From: Vibrio atypicus
GTDB lineage: Bacteria; Pseudomonadota; Gammaproteobacteria; Enterobacterales; Vibrionaceae
Assembly: GCF_009811315.1 (NCBI RefSeq)
Contig: NZ_BLID01000015.1
Span: forward strand, 1 to 57,907
DNA length: 57,907 bases
Direction: 5' to 3'
Position numbers and translations under genes: made by a program. Each line of letters starts with the position of its first letter. The first letter of the stretch is position 1. Under the pieces are notes generated by a model, which was not told the origin of the DNA, searched no databases, and worked only from the letters and a program-made list of their open reading frames with translations. Of the stretch, positions 24,513-31,831 are shown piece by piece.

Positions 24513-24854
24513 ATGTTACCCCATCAGTTTTTTAAATTACTTTCCGACGAGACCCGAGTCCGTAGCGTGATGCTTATTGTCCGCGAGCAGTGCTTGTGCG
24601 TGGGGGAATTGACGGTAGCACTACAAGAGAGCCAACCCAAAGTCTCCCGTCATCTTGCACAGTTGCGTTCAAGTGGTCTCTTGGTCGATGTGCGCCAAGG
24701 TCAATGGGTGTTCTATCGCTTGGCATCTGATTTACCAGGGTGGATGAGAAAGCTGATTGATGATCTCGTTGCGTCAAATTGTTTAAAAACAGAGTACCAA
24801 CAAGATTTAGAAAGACTTCACGCCATGCAGGCTCGCCCTGTGTGTTGCCAATAA
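24513..24854 (+). CDS. arsR: ArsR family arsenic-responsive repressor
   Basis: A 113-residue winged-helix repressor. The winged helix spans about residues 5-75 (LSDETRVR, PKVSRHLAQL recognition helix, GQWVFYRL wing). Cys27 and Cys29 lie in the first part of the domain (REQCLCVGEL), close to the ELCVCDL metal site of classical ArsR, and a Cys pair sits at the C-terminus (residues 111-112). Its position at the head of a GAPDH-phosphatase-arsJ cluster argues that it senses arsenic. The ribosome site is weak. Confidence 0.9.
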   Translation: MLPHQFFKLLSDETRVRSVMLIVREQCLCVGELTVALQESQPKVSRHLAQLRSSGLLVDVRQGQWVFYRLASDLPGWMRKLIDDLVASNCLKTEYQQDLERLHAMQARPVCCQ

Positions 24855-24877
24855 TTTGAAATGGAAGAGATAAAGTT

Positions 24878-25879
24878 ATGACAATTAAAGTCGGTATCAA
24901 TGGTTTTGGCCGTATTGGACGTTTGGCGCTGCGCGCAGCATTTGATTGGCCTGAGCTAGAGTTTGTTCAAATCAATGATGTTGCGGGCGATGCTGCGACT
25001 CTGGCTCACTTATTAGAATTCGATTCGGTACAAGGTCGCTGGCACCATGAAGTGACGACTGAAGGTTCAGAGGTGATCATCAATGGTCAGATCATCAAAA
25101 CAACCCAAGAGCGTGATATTGAAGCGATCGATTGGTCAGGCTGTGATGTGGTGATTGAAGCAACAGGTGTGCATCGCAAAACTGCTTTCCTAAATAAATA
25201 CCTTGAACAAGGTGTTAAGCGAGTTGTGGTTTCTGCACCGGTTAAAGAGGATGGTGTGGCAAACATCGTGGTAGGTGTGAACGATCACATCTTTGACCCA
25301 GCCGTTCATAAGATTGTGACGGCCGCTTCATGTACAACTAACTGCATTGCGCCAGTGGTAAAAGTGATCAATGAAAAGTTGGGCATTGAGAATGCTTCAT
25401 TCACGACTATCCATGATTTGACTAACACGCAAACGATTCTTGATGCACCGCATAAAGATCTTCGCCGTGCTCGTGCTTGTGGTATGAGTTTAATTCCGAC
25501 CACTACGGGTAGTGCAAAAGCGATTGTGGAAATCTTCCCTGAGCTTGAAAACCGCATTAATGGCCACGCAGTTCGTGTGCCCCTTGCTAATGCATCGCTT
25601 ACTGACATCATCTTTGAAGTGAAGCGCGACACGACAGCAGAAGAAGTGAATGCATTACTGAAAGAAGCATCTCAAGGTGAGTTGAAAGGCATCCTTGGTT
25701 TTGAAGAACGCCCTCTTGTGTCGATTGATTACAAAGGCGATCAACGTTCAACTATCGTCGATGCCCTTTCTACTATGTTGGTGGGCAAACGTATGGTGAA
25801 AATCTACGCTTGGTACGACAATGAAATGGGCTACGCAACACGTACCGCAGAGTTAGTTCGAAACGTTGGTTTGGTATAA
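24878..25879 (+). CDS. ArsJ-associated glyceraldehyde-3-phosphate dehydrogenase
   Basis: A 333-residue NAD-dependent GAPDH. The Rossmann start INGFGRIGRL, the catalytic cysteine in ASCTTNC (about residue 151), the TIHDLTNTQ segment in place of the usual housekeeping variant, and NEMGYATR near the end are clear. Members next to arsJ use arsenate in place of phosphate and make 1-arseno-3-phosphoglycerate, which ArsJ exports; this pathway is established for arsJ clusters. The gene lies 23 bases after arsR and 6 bases before the phosphatase gene. It is not the housekeeping gapA judging by context. Confidence 0.92.
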   Translation: MTIKVGINGFGRIGRLALRAAFDWPELEFVQINDVAGDAATLAHLLEFDSVQGRWHHEVTTEGSEVIINGQIIKTTQERDIEAIDWSGCDVVIEATGVHRKTAFLNKYLEQGVKRVVVSAPVKEDGVANIVVGVNDHIFDPAVHKIVTAASCTTNCIAPVVKVINEKLGIENASFTTIHDLTNTQTILDAPHKDLRRARACGMSLIPTTTGSAKAIVEIFPELENRINGHAVRVPLANASLTDIIFEVKRDTTAEEVNALLKEASQGELKGILGFEERPLVSIDYKGDQRSTIVDALSTMLVGKRMVKIYAWYDNEMGYATRTAELVRNVGLV

Positions 25880-25885
25880 GGAGTA

Positions 25886-26383
25886 ATGATGATGACACAT
25901 CCAACATGGCAACTTGATGTCGATAATGGTGCATTAGTTCTGACGCCTTGTCCGGGCACCAAAGGTGTTGATCTTGATTCCTCTCTTAAGCAGTTGAAAG
26001 AACAAGGTGTGCAAGCAATTGTGACGGCTCTTGATGACGCTGAACTTGCAAGCAAAGACGTTGCGGAACTTGGCGTTAAAGCCGAGCAGCTAGGCATGCA
26101 GTGGTTCCAAATTGAAATCGAAGATGATTGTGCGCCAGGTGAGACTTTTGCTGAGAAGTGGCAGGCAGCGAGCCCTGCCTTGCATCAGATTGTTGATAAC
26201 GGCGGTAAAGTCGCAATGCACTGTATGGGTGGCTCAGGTCGTACTGGTTTATTTTCTGCTCACCTTTTGCTTGAAAAAGGCTGGCCATTGGCAGAGATCG
26301 TGGCGCAAGTTCAAGCGCTTCGTCCTGGTGCGTTTACCAAGCAGGTTCAAGTTGATTATATCAATGGTGTGGCAAACCAATAA
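25886..26383 (+). CDS. CDKN3/dual-specificity-type phosphatase of the arsJ operon
   Basis: A protein of up to 165 residues with the protein-tyrosine-phosphatase P-loop HCMGGSGRTG (Cys113, Arg119), and an upstream DDCAPGE segment that could supply the general acid. It resembles the cyclin-dependent-kinase-inhibitor-3 / dual-specificity group. The start is ambiguous: three ATG codons stand in a row (25886, 25889, 25892) after AAGGAG; spacing favours the second or third. It sits between the ArsJ-associated GAPDH and arsJ. A role in arsenic handling (for example arsenate reduction, as some phosphatase folds have evolved) is inference from context; dephosphorylation of a protein or metabolite is equally possible. 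Confidence 0.85.
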   Translation: MMMTHPTWQLDVDNGALVLTPCPGTKGVDLDSSLKQLKEQGVQAIVTALDDAELASKDVAELGVKAEQLGMQWFQIEIEDDCAPGETFAEKWQAASPALHQIVDNGGKVAMHCMGGSGRTGLFSAHLLLEKGWPLAEIVAQVQALRPGAFTKQVQVDYINGVANQ

Positions 26384-26401
26384 CTGCGTTGTTTAGCGTT
26401 T

Positions 26402-26434
26402 AGAGCTTTTGGATCATCATGATCCAAAAGCTCT
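26402..26434. repeat. Perfect 15-bp inverted repeat before arsJ
   Basis: Arms at 26402-26416 and 26420-26434 pair perfectly around a three-base loop. No U run follows, so it is a poor intrinsic terminator. It lies between the phosphatase stop (26383) and arsJ (26482), where it could stabilise the upstream mRNA, attenuate arsJ or bind a protein. Confidence 0.8.
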
Positions 26435-26481
26435 CTAGTCTCTTAATTCTCTATGTTATACCGCTTGATGGGTAAGATGTT

Positions 26482-27702
26482 ATGTTCTCAAGTCTGAGTA
26501 AGAGTGTTCGCCAATACATGCTGGTGACCTTCAATTACTGGAATTTCACTATTACTGATGGCGCACTGCGTATGTTGGTGGTGCTCTATTTTTATGACTT
26601 AGGTTATAGCTCTCTAGAAATTGCCTCACTATTTCTTTTTTACGAATTTTTTGGTGTGGTGACAAACCTGATCGGTGGCTGGCTAGGTGCTAGATTGGGG
26701 TTAAACAAAACCATGAACCTAGGCCTCGGTATGCAAATTGCCGCGCTGAGCATGTTGGCGGTACCAAGTTCGATGTTGACGATTCCTTGGGTGATGGCAG
26801 CGCAAGCACTTTCTGGTATTGCTAAAGATCTGAATAAAATGAGTGCGAAAAGCTCGATCAAAACCTTGGTGCCAGATGAACAGCAAGGCGCTTTGTATAA
26901 GTGGATTGCGATTCTGACCGGGTCGAAGAATGCCCTAAAAGGGGCCGGCTTTTTCGTCGGTGGTTTGTTACTAGCTACCATCGGTTTTCAGTATGCGGTG
27001 CTTACGATGGCTGGGGTATTAACCTTGGTATTCATTGGCAGTGTATTGAGCCTTGAAGCGGGTATGGGGAAAGCGAAAAATAAGCCCAAGTTTAATCAGA
27101 TTTTTTCTAAATCTGAGTCGATAAACATTTTGTCTGCGGCACGTATGTTCCTATTTGGGGCGCGTGATGTGTGGTTTGTGATTGCACTGCCTATCTACTT
27201 AGGAAGTGTCTTTGGTTGGAATCACTCTTGGGTGGGTGGTTTCTTAGCGGCTTGGACCATTGCATACGGGTTTGTGCAAGGTATTGCTCCAAAGATTACA
27301 GGGAAAGCGCAAGGTAAAGTGCCAGATGGTCGTGCCGCAATGCTATGGGCTGGTGGACTGGCTATAGTAACGGCTTTGATTGCTTATGCAGTACAAATCG
27401 GTTGGCAGCCGGAGCTTGTGATCGTAGGTGGGTTGATGGTCTTTGGCGCTATCTTCGCGGTGAACTCTTCACTCCATTCGTATCTAATTGTTAGTTATGC
27501 CAAAGGCGATGGTGTCTCACTTGATGTGGGCTTCTACTACATGGCCAATGCAATGGGGCGCTTAATTGGAACCATATTATCTGGTTGGGTATTTCAAATG
27601 GCTGGTTTGAGTGCGTGCCTTTGGGTCTCATTTGCCTTTTTGGCGACTACGACATTGATATCAATCAAGCTGCCAAAAATTGAACAGAGCGTGGCAGCAT
27701 AG
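26482..27702 (+). CDS. arsJ: Organoarsenical efflux MFS transporter ArsJ
   Basis: A 406-residue major facilitator with about 11-12 transmembrane segments. The start VRQYMLVTFNYWNFTITDGALRML region and GIAKDLNKMSAKSS are characteristic of ArsJ. ArsJ exports 1-arseno-3-phosphoglycerate made by the neighbouring GAPDH, so that arsenate is removed without reduction to arsenite. It is the last gene of the cluster and is followed by a strong terminator. Confidence 0.92.
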   Translation: MFSSLSKSVRQYMLVTFNYWNFTITDGALRMLVVLYFYDLGYSSLEIASLFLFYEFFGVVTNLIGGWLGARLGLNKTMNLGLGMQIAALSMLAVPSSMLTIPWVMAAQALSGIAKDLNKMSAKSSIKTLVPDEQQGALYKWIAILTGSKNALKGAGFFVGGLLLATIGFQYAVLTMAGVLTLVFIGSVLSLEAGMGKAKNKPKFNQIFSKSESINILSAARMFLFGARDVWFVIALPIYLGSVFGWNHSWVGGFLAAWTIAYGFVQGIAPKITGKAQGKVPDGRAAMLWAGGLAIVTALIAYAVQIGWQPELVIVGGLMVFGAIFAVNSSLHSYLIVSYAKGDGVSLDVGFYYMANAMGRLIGTILSGWVFQMAGLSACLWVSFAFLATTTLISIKLPKIEQSVAA

Positions 27703-27723
27703 ATTCTCAACGCTTTCATGACT

Positions 27724-27760
27724 AAAAGCTGACCAAGGTTGTACTTCGGTCAGCTTTTTT
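27724..27760 (+). terminator. Terminator of the ars cluster
   Basis: Arms of eleven bases (27724-27734 and 27748-27758) with a 13-base loop and a T6 run at 27755-27760, 22 bases after the arsJ stop. Confidence 0.85.
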
Positions 27761-27806
27761 ATTGCTATATTCAGCAGGTTGAAGTTAAAGAGCAAAGGTT
27801 AGCTGA

Positions 27807-28820
27807 ATGAAAGAACGGGTTCTATTTTTTGATTTGCTTCGCTGTGTTGCCGCTGTGGCTGTCATTGCGATTCATGTTTTAGCCCCGTATCGTCAAGAGT
27901 TGGGAGTGATTCCTTTCAATGAATGGCTGACTGCTGTCGCAACCAACAGTGTGACTCGCTGGGCAGTCCCTGTGTTTATTCTGATTTCAGGTGCTTTGAT
28001 GCTCAGTGATAAGCGTCCTTTTGATATGGAATATTATGTGAAAAGGAGGCTAGGTAAAGTCCTCATCCCATTTTTAGTTTGGTCTCTGTTCTATGCTTAC
28101 TTGTCTGGTTGGAGTGCGAGTGGCTTTGATGGCAGCGTGGCGCAAGAGGTACTACTCAATAGCCCAGAACACGCGACATACTACCACCTTGGCTTCTTTT
28201 ACTATTTCATTCCGCTCTACTTTGTTATTCCTCTGTTTCAGTGGCTGGTAAAGCGCTATGACGACAGCGTCATTTATGCGTTTCTTATGCTCTGGCTAGT
28301 GACGACGACTCTTTACTTGGCACGTATCGATGGAATATGGAGCCATGAGTTATGGCTGTATAGCGGTTATTTACCTTTAGGTTATCTGCTGTGGAAAAAA
28401 GTCCCACTCAACAAAGCGAGCGTCACGGTGTTTGCGATTTTAGGTAGTTTGGCATTGCTAACAACTGTCTATATGGTGGTGAGTGGCAGTGTGGCAGCAG
28501 AGAAATACACGGTGGGTCGTTGGCTATCATATAAAACGCTGAATGTGGTCATGGCGGCTAGTATGATCTTTATCTTGTGTCGTTATTACGGTGAAAGCTT
28601 GTCTCAGCGCGCGAACAAGGTGATCGGTTTTATCAGTCAGCACAGTTTGGGGATTTACCTATTACATCCGATTTTTTTATGGCCGATGAAAGAATATGGC
28701 TGGCACCAGGGACACCCTGCGTGGGTGATCCCAGTCTGGATTGTGATTAGTGGTTCTGGCGCTCTACTGGTGAGTTGGTTGGTTTCTCGTTCAACGAAAA
28801 CAGCGTGGTTATTGCCCTAA
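27807..28820 (+). CDS. Acyltransferase 3 (OafA/WecH type) membrane protein
   Basis: A 337-residue protein with about ten transmembrane segments. The N-terminal LLRCVAAVAVIAIH carries the Arg and His of the acyltransferase 3 active site, and SQHSLGIYLLHP near the end is a conserved late motif. Such enzymes O-acetylate or succinylate surface sugars or glucans. Organisation resembles E. coli WecH, but the substrate cannot be assigned. It overlaps the convergent DUF2500 gene by four bases (CTAA). Confidence 0.85.
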   Translation: MKERVLFFDLLRCVAAVAVIAIHVLAPYRQELGVIPFNEWLTAVATNSVTRWAVPVFILISGALMLSDKRPFDMEYYVKRRLGKVLIPFLVWSLFYAYLSGWSASGFDGSVAQEVLLNSPEHATYYHLGFFYYFIPLYFVIPLFQWLVKRYDDSVIYAFLMLWLVTTTLYLARIDGIWSHELWLYSGYLPLGYLLWKKVPLNKASVTVFAILGSLALLTTVYMVVSGSVAAEKYTVGRWLSYKTLNVVMAASMIFILCRYYGESLSQRANKVIGFISQHSLGIYLLHPIFLWPMKEYGWHQGHPAWVIPVWIVISGSGALLVSWLVSRSTKTAWLLP

Positions 28821-29146
28821 CGCTTTAGTGCAAAGTGAAGGAATTTGTCGCCTTGATAGGTGAGAGTTCCTTTATCTCCAGGTGTTAATGCTTGGTAGTA
28901 GTGGATGCCGACTTGGAATTCGCGTTTTGGACCTAAGCGACCCTTTTGAACGTAAATCCAGTACTCCTGATCATCTTGGCCGTGTGCCGCATCTTCTATT
29001 TCAATGGCTTGTTTGTCTAATACTATAATCTCAGCAGTTTGCTCAGGCGCATCTTGGCCTTGAATATGGCGATTATAAAAACGGATGAATGCCCACGCAC
29101 TCACTACTATAAACACTAAAATCGCAACAATCAGTGTGATTGGCAT
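28817..29146 (-). CDS. DUF2500 membrane-anchored protein (YhhM-like)
   Basis: A 109-residue protein with one N-terminal transmembrane segment (residues 3-22) and a small soluble beta domain ending in YQALTPGDKGTLTYQG, the DUF2500 signature shared with E. coli YhhM. Function unknown. In E. coli yhhM lies between yhhN and yhhL/rsmD; here the same genes are in the same neighbourhood but separated. Confidence 0.85.
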   Translation of the reverse strand: MPITLIVAILVFIVVSAWAFIRFYNRHIQGQDAPEQTAEIIVLDKQAIEIEDAAHGQDDQEYWIYVQKGRLGPKREFQVGIHYYQALTPGDKGTLTYQGDKFLHFALKR

Positions 29147-29493
29147 GATGAGATCTCCCTTCTATTAGTGGCTATTCTAGCTTTTATTTGCCATGTAGAG
29201 GCGGGGAAGAGTAGTTGAGTGATAACTCAGAGAGTGTGAAGATTAATTTCTTAGAGGCATATCACATGGGGAATTAAAATTTGTCAGTATGCTGATATAG
29301 CTAGTTGTTGATTCCTTTACATTAATTTACTGGGAATCGATTTGAGCATACTCCCAAATCGGAGATAATAGCCGCTAGATCCATTCTGTATATGATGAAA
29401 CTTAAAGCAGAGTGGAAGTATGATGGATTCAGACTAACCAAATTGGAAGAGTCATTGGTTAGGCCCTAAACTTACTAGCGATGGAGGGAAGCC
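29147..29493. other. Intergenic region with two short inverted repeats
   Basis: No convincing gene is seen in these 347 bases. Two imperfectly explained inverted repeats are present: CGATTTG (29338-29344) with CAAATCG (29355-29361), and CTAACCAA (29434-29441) with TTGGTTAG (29455-29462). The second lies 31 bases before the DUF4145-like start and could fold in its leader. Confidence 0.5.
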
Positions 29494-29859
29494 ATGTCTG
29501 ACATAGAAAGAGTTGTGGTCCGAACGCGTAAGCTTGAAAAGCTACTTCGAACCCAATATCACGCAGAGGGTAAGGGACTGCATCAGTTAATTACTAGCTG
29601 TGAAGAGCGCTTACCCCACGATGTGATAGGTAAATTGCGCTACATCGCCACGATAAGAAATAAGATCGTCCATGAGGAAGATTATAAGTTAGAAAATCGT
29701 GGAGACTTTCTGGCGACTTGCGATGAATGTGAAAAAGAGCTGACGCCACGTAGTAGTCGCTTTGTTTGGCGAGCGGCGATCACTTTGATGACACTGATAA
29801 CATTAGCGGCACTGTTTTTCTATTATGCGCATTGGGATGTGTTGTCGAAGCATCTATAG
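29494..29859 (+). CDS. Small DUF4145-like protein with C-terminal membrane anchor
   Basis: A 121-residue protein. Residues about 1-70 form a helical domain with the pattern LRYIATIRNKIVHEED, which resembles DUF4145/HEPN-like helices, then a Cys pair (TCDECEKEL), and a single C-terminal transmembrane segment (about 93-112). The ATG at 29494 follows GGAGGGAAGCC. It stands alone. RNIVHE-type helices are often found in RNA-cleaving HEPN proteins, where R-x4-H is the active motif; here RNKIVH has that spacing, so nuclease activity is possible but untested. Confidence 0.7.
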   Translation: MSDIERVVVRTRKLEKLLRTQYHAEGKGLHQLITSCEERLPHDVIGKLRYIATIRNKIVHEEDYKLENRGDFLATCDECEKELTPRSSRFVWRAAITLMTLITLAALFFYYAHWDVLSKHL

Positions 29860-29952
29860 CGAAGCGCTGAAAACGGATGTTTTTAAGAAATGTTTAATAA
29901 TTAGAAATGTGTCTACAAGTTAGACGTATTTTGTTGGGAAAATCTGCGAAAA

Positions 29953-29985
29953 ATAAAAAAGGGACGCGTGAGCGTCCCTTTTTTA
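29953..29985. terminator. Bidirectional terminator
   Basis: Arms with GGGACGC and GCGTCCC around a GTGA loop, flanked by A-run and T-run of six. On the plus strand it ends the DUF4145-like gene; on the minus strand it directly follows the 26-codon gene at 30000-30080. Confidence 0.85.
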
Positions 29986-29999
29986 TTTCTGTAATTTGG

Positions 30000-30080
30000 C
30001 TAGTACATCATCGGCAGTGTCATTAGGCCAACAACAACTGCGATCATTACAAGTCCTTGTTTTTGTGAAGAAGTTATCAT
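30000..30080 (-). CDS. 26-residue hydrophobic microprotein
   Basis: A short frame with ATG at 30080 and TAG at 30000. It encodes a polar N-terminus (MITSSQKQG) and one hydrophobic segment (about residues 9-25, LVMIAVVVGLM and on to PMMY), so a single-span membrane peptide is expected. AAAGGAG lies about eight bases before the ATG. A promoter-like pair (TTGATC, 18 bases, TATTCT) lies 36-71 bases upstream, and a strong terminator follows the stop. I do not recognise the protein; role unknown. Confidence 0.65.
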   Translation of the reverse strand: MITSSQKQGLVMIAVVVGLMTLPMMY

Positions 30081-30121
30081 AACGCTGCTCCTTTAAAGTG
30101 ATGATTAACTCTATGTCTATT

Positions 30122-30151
30122 AGAATAGCAGTGTTTTTGTGTGTTGATCAA
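30122..30151 (-). promoter_or_regulatory. Candidate promoter of the 26-residue microprotein
   Basis: On the minus strand TTGATC (30151-30146), 18-base spacer, TATTCT (30127-30122). Transcription would start near 30115 and give a leader of about 35 bases carrying the AAAGGAG ribosome site. Confidence 0.5.
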
Positions 30152-30807
30152 GTATTTATTTGGCTAAGCTTTATAATTGATACTTTTATGACGTGAAAAT
30201 AACTTAAATTGGCCATTTTATGGTGAGGTTTAGTTGTATTTTTGCAGTGATTATAGTTTGCTCGTTACATGTTTTTTGATTGTAACTTATTGATTTTTAT
30301 TGTTTATTATATTGATGTTGAGTTGGTTGAAAAATAACTTGTTCTTTTTTGGTGGCTTCGTGCTGTTTGTCTTTGTCATGGTTGCGTTTTTGGCTGGTTA
30401 TTTTTCTATTTCTTACTAGGTGAGAATTAATTGCATTTAAAATGACATATATCGTCACAACTTGGTGGTAACCATTTGTATAGCGATTGCTGTTAATTCT
30501 CCGTCTCTCTTTTTTGTTGTTTAAGTTGTTGATTTTAATTGCTTATTTTTATGTATGTATTGGTGGTTGTTCGGTTTGTATTGGTTTTTATAGGTTTGGC
30601 TTCTTTGTTGTGTAAAGCGAAGGATTTGATGGGTTTTATCCGGTTTGACTTGTCATCAATCGGTCTTCTGTTCGGATTAAGTTTTCTATCCTGTGTTGGT
30701 TACGCGAGCTGTTAGAAGCATAATCAAGATCCAAGTTTTGCTTTTCGGTTCTGGACATATAGAAAGCCCTGCCTACACTGGCGACTCAGTTTAAAAGAGG
30801 TGATCTC
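30152..30807. other. T-rich gene-poor region
   Basis: A 656-base stretch strongly enriched in T on the plus strand. Short plus-strand frames (30315-30419 and 30551-30715) encode hydrophobic peptides but lack ribosome sites; T-rich DNA gives such frames by chance. The end carries the ribosome site (AGAGGTGATCTC) of the next gene. AT-rich, gene-poor sequence like this is a typical target for H-NS-like proteins, but no specific site can be named. Confidence 0.5.
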
Positions 30808-31431
30808 ATGTGGAGCTGGCTTTCGGTCGCACTATCAGGTTTTATTAGTATTTCTGCCAATGAAAGCAACCAAAAAACACAAGCCGCATTGTTTAAAACA
30901 ATGTCGATGTTGATGCTTGTTGTGATGCTTTGGAGCCAAGACTCTTTGGTTGGTATCGCGGCTTGGTGGGTTAGCTTAGGGCTGGTGATTGCTGTTCTTG
31001 CCGATAACCTCTATATCTTCAAGAAGCAGAAAAAACTCTGTTTTGCTGCTTATATCGGATCGCAGTTGTGTCTGAGCACCTCATTTTGGCTTCAATTGTC
31101 AGGTGAGATAGTGTGGTGGTTACCCGCGATGCTGCTCGCTATTGGAATTGTGGTGTTCTTTTTGATGCTGCCAAAGATAGATCGCCTTATCTTCCCTGTT
31201 GTCATTATGGGGATGATGTTGCTACAGCTAAACTGGGCGGCGGGAGAAGTCTGGTTACTGTCTGGTTCACTGGCTGGTGGTATGGGCTTTTTAGGGACTT
31301 TGACGCTAACCTTATCCGCTGGATTGCTTGCTGTGCATGATTATCGTCACCCAATCGCTTATGGCCGCTATCTGATTTCTGGTAGCTACCTATTGGCTCA
31401 TTGTTTAATTACTGCCGCTTTAATTATCTAA
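30808..31431 (+). CDS. YhhN/TMEM86 family membrane protein (lysoplasmalogenase-like)
   Basis: A 207-residue protein with about seven to eight transmembrane segments. The pattern K-TMSML near residue 30, LADNLYIF, and FAAYIGSQLCLSTSF fits the YhhN family, whose animal member TMEM86B hydrolyses lysoplasmalogens; bacterial activity has been reported for few members. Divergence is considerable, so the family call is moderate. In E. coli yhhN lies close to yhhM and rsmD, as here. Confidence 0.65.
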   Translation: MWSWLSVALSGFISISANESNQKTQAALFKTMSMLMLVVMLWSQDSLVGIAAWWVSLGLVIAVLADNLYIFKKQKKLCFAAYIGSQLCLSTSFWLQLSGEIVWWLPAMLLAIGIVVFFLMLPKIDRLIFPVVIMGMMLLQLNWAAGEVWLLSGSLAGGMGFLGTLTLTLSAGLLAVHDYRHPIAYGRYLISGSYLLAHCLITAALII

Positions 31432-31494
31432 CATCAAGGCATATCGCAGTGTTAAAGATTATCCTGCAGCGATTCAAATGAAGTGGAAAATTCG

Positions 31495-31731
31495 ATGACA
31501 ACTGAAATTCATGCCCATAAAGTTCTAAACTTGTTGAAAGAAAAGCCAATGACAGAAGCAGAGCTTCGTCAGGCGGTGAGTGAAGAGTTTGGTGACCAAG
31601 CCACGTTTCGTACCTGCAAGCTGAATGGCTTTAACTTGGAATCGCTATTAGAGTTTTTTATTCAGCGTGAGAAAATTGTTCAGCTTGATGGCAAATGGGC
31701 TGTCAACCTAGAGCGAGTCTGTAGCCACTAA
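31495..31731 (+). CDS. YecH family metal-binding protein
   Basis: A 78-residue protein with HAHKVLNLL near the start, FGDQATFRTCKL in the middle and VCSH at the end. These match E. coli YecH (DUF2492), a presumed metal-binding protein with conserved His and Cys. The ATG at 31495 is chosen over an in-frame GTG at 31483 because the family starts there. Function unknown. Confidence 0.85.
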   Translation: MTTEIHAHKVLNLLKEKPMTEAELRQAVSEEFGDQATFRTCKLNGFNLESLLEFFIQREKIVQLDGKWAVNLERVCSH

Positions 31732-31743
31732 AACTTCTGCTGT

Positions 31744-31828
31744 TTAGCCTCCAAATTGTATAGCGAGATTGCTATACTTCGCCGTCTTTTCATCCGTCCT
31801 GCTACGATTGAACTGCTTTGGAGGCTAA
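31744..31828 (+). promoter_or_regulatory. Inverted repeat pairing with the yhgN ribosome site
   Basis: TTAGCCTCCAAA (31744-31755) is perfectly complementary to TTTGGAGGCTAA (31817-31828), which contains the GGAGG ribosome site of the gene starting at 31832. A smaller stem (GTATAGC 31758-31764, GCTATAC 31771-31777) lies between. An mRNA reading through from the YecH gene could fold to hide the ribosome site; a transcript started inside the loop could not. Confidence 0.6.
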
Positions 31829-31831
31829 TTC

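Noticed and set aside
24878..25879. Housekeeping gapA
   Set aside because: Placement between arsR and arsJ with short spacing points to the arsenate-pathway GAPDH instead.
29392..29469. 25-codon frame starting ATGATGAAAC before the DUF4145-like gene
   Set aside because: No ribosome site and it runs through an inverted repeat; likely chance.
30315..30419. 34-codon plus-strand frame for a hydrophobic peptide (MLSWLKNN...)
   Set aside because: No ribosome site before the ATG, and the region is so T-rich that hydrophobic plus-strand frames arise by chance. It would need conservation data.
30551..30715. 54-codon plus-strand frame for a hydrophobic peptide
   Set aside because: Same T-rich region, no ribosome site, no terminator; composition explains it.
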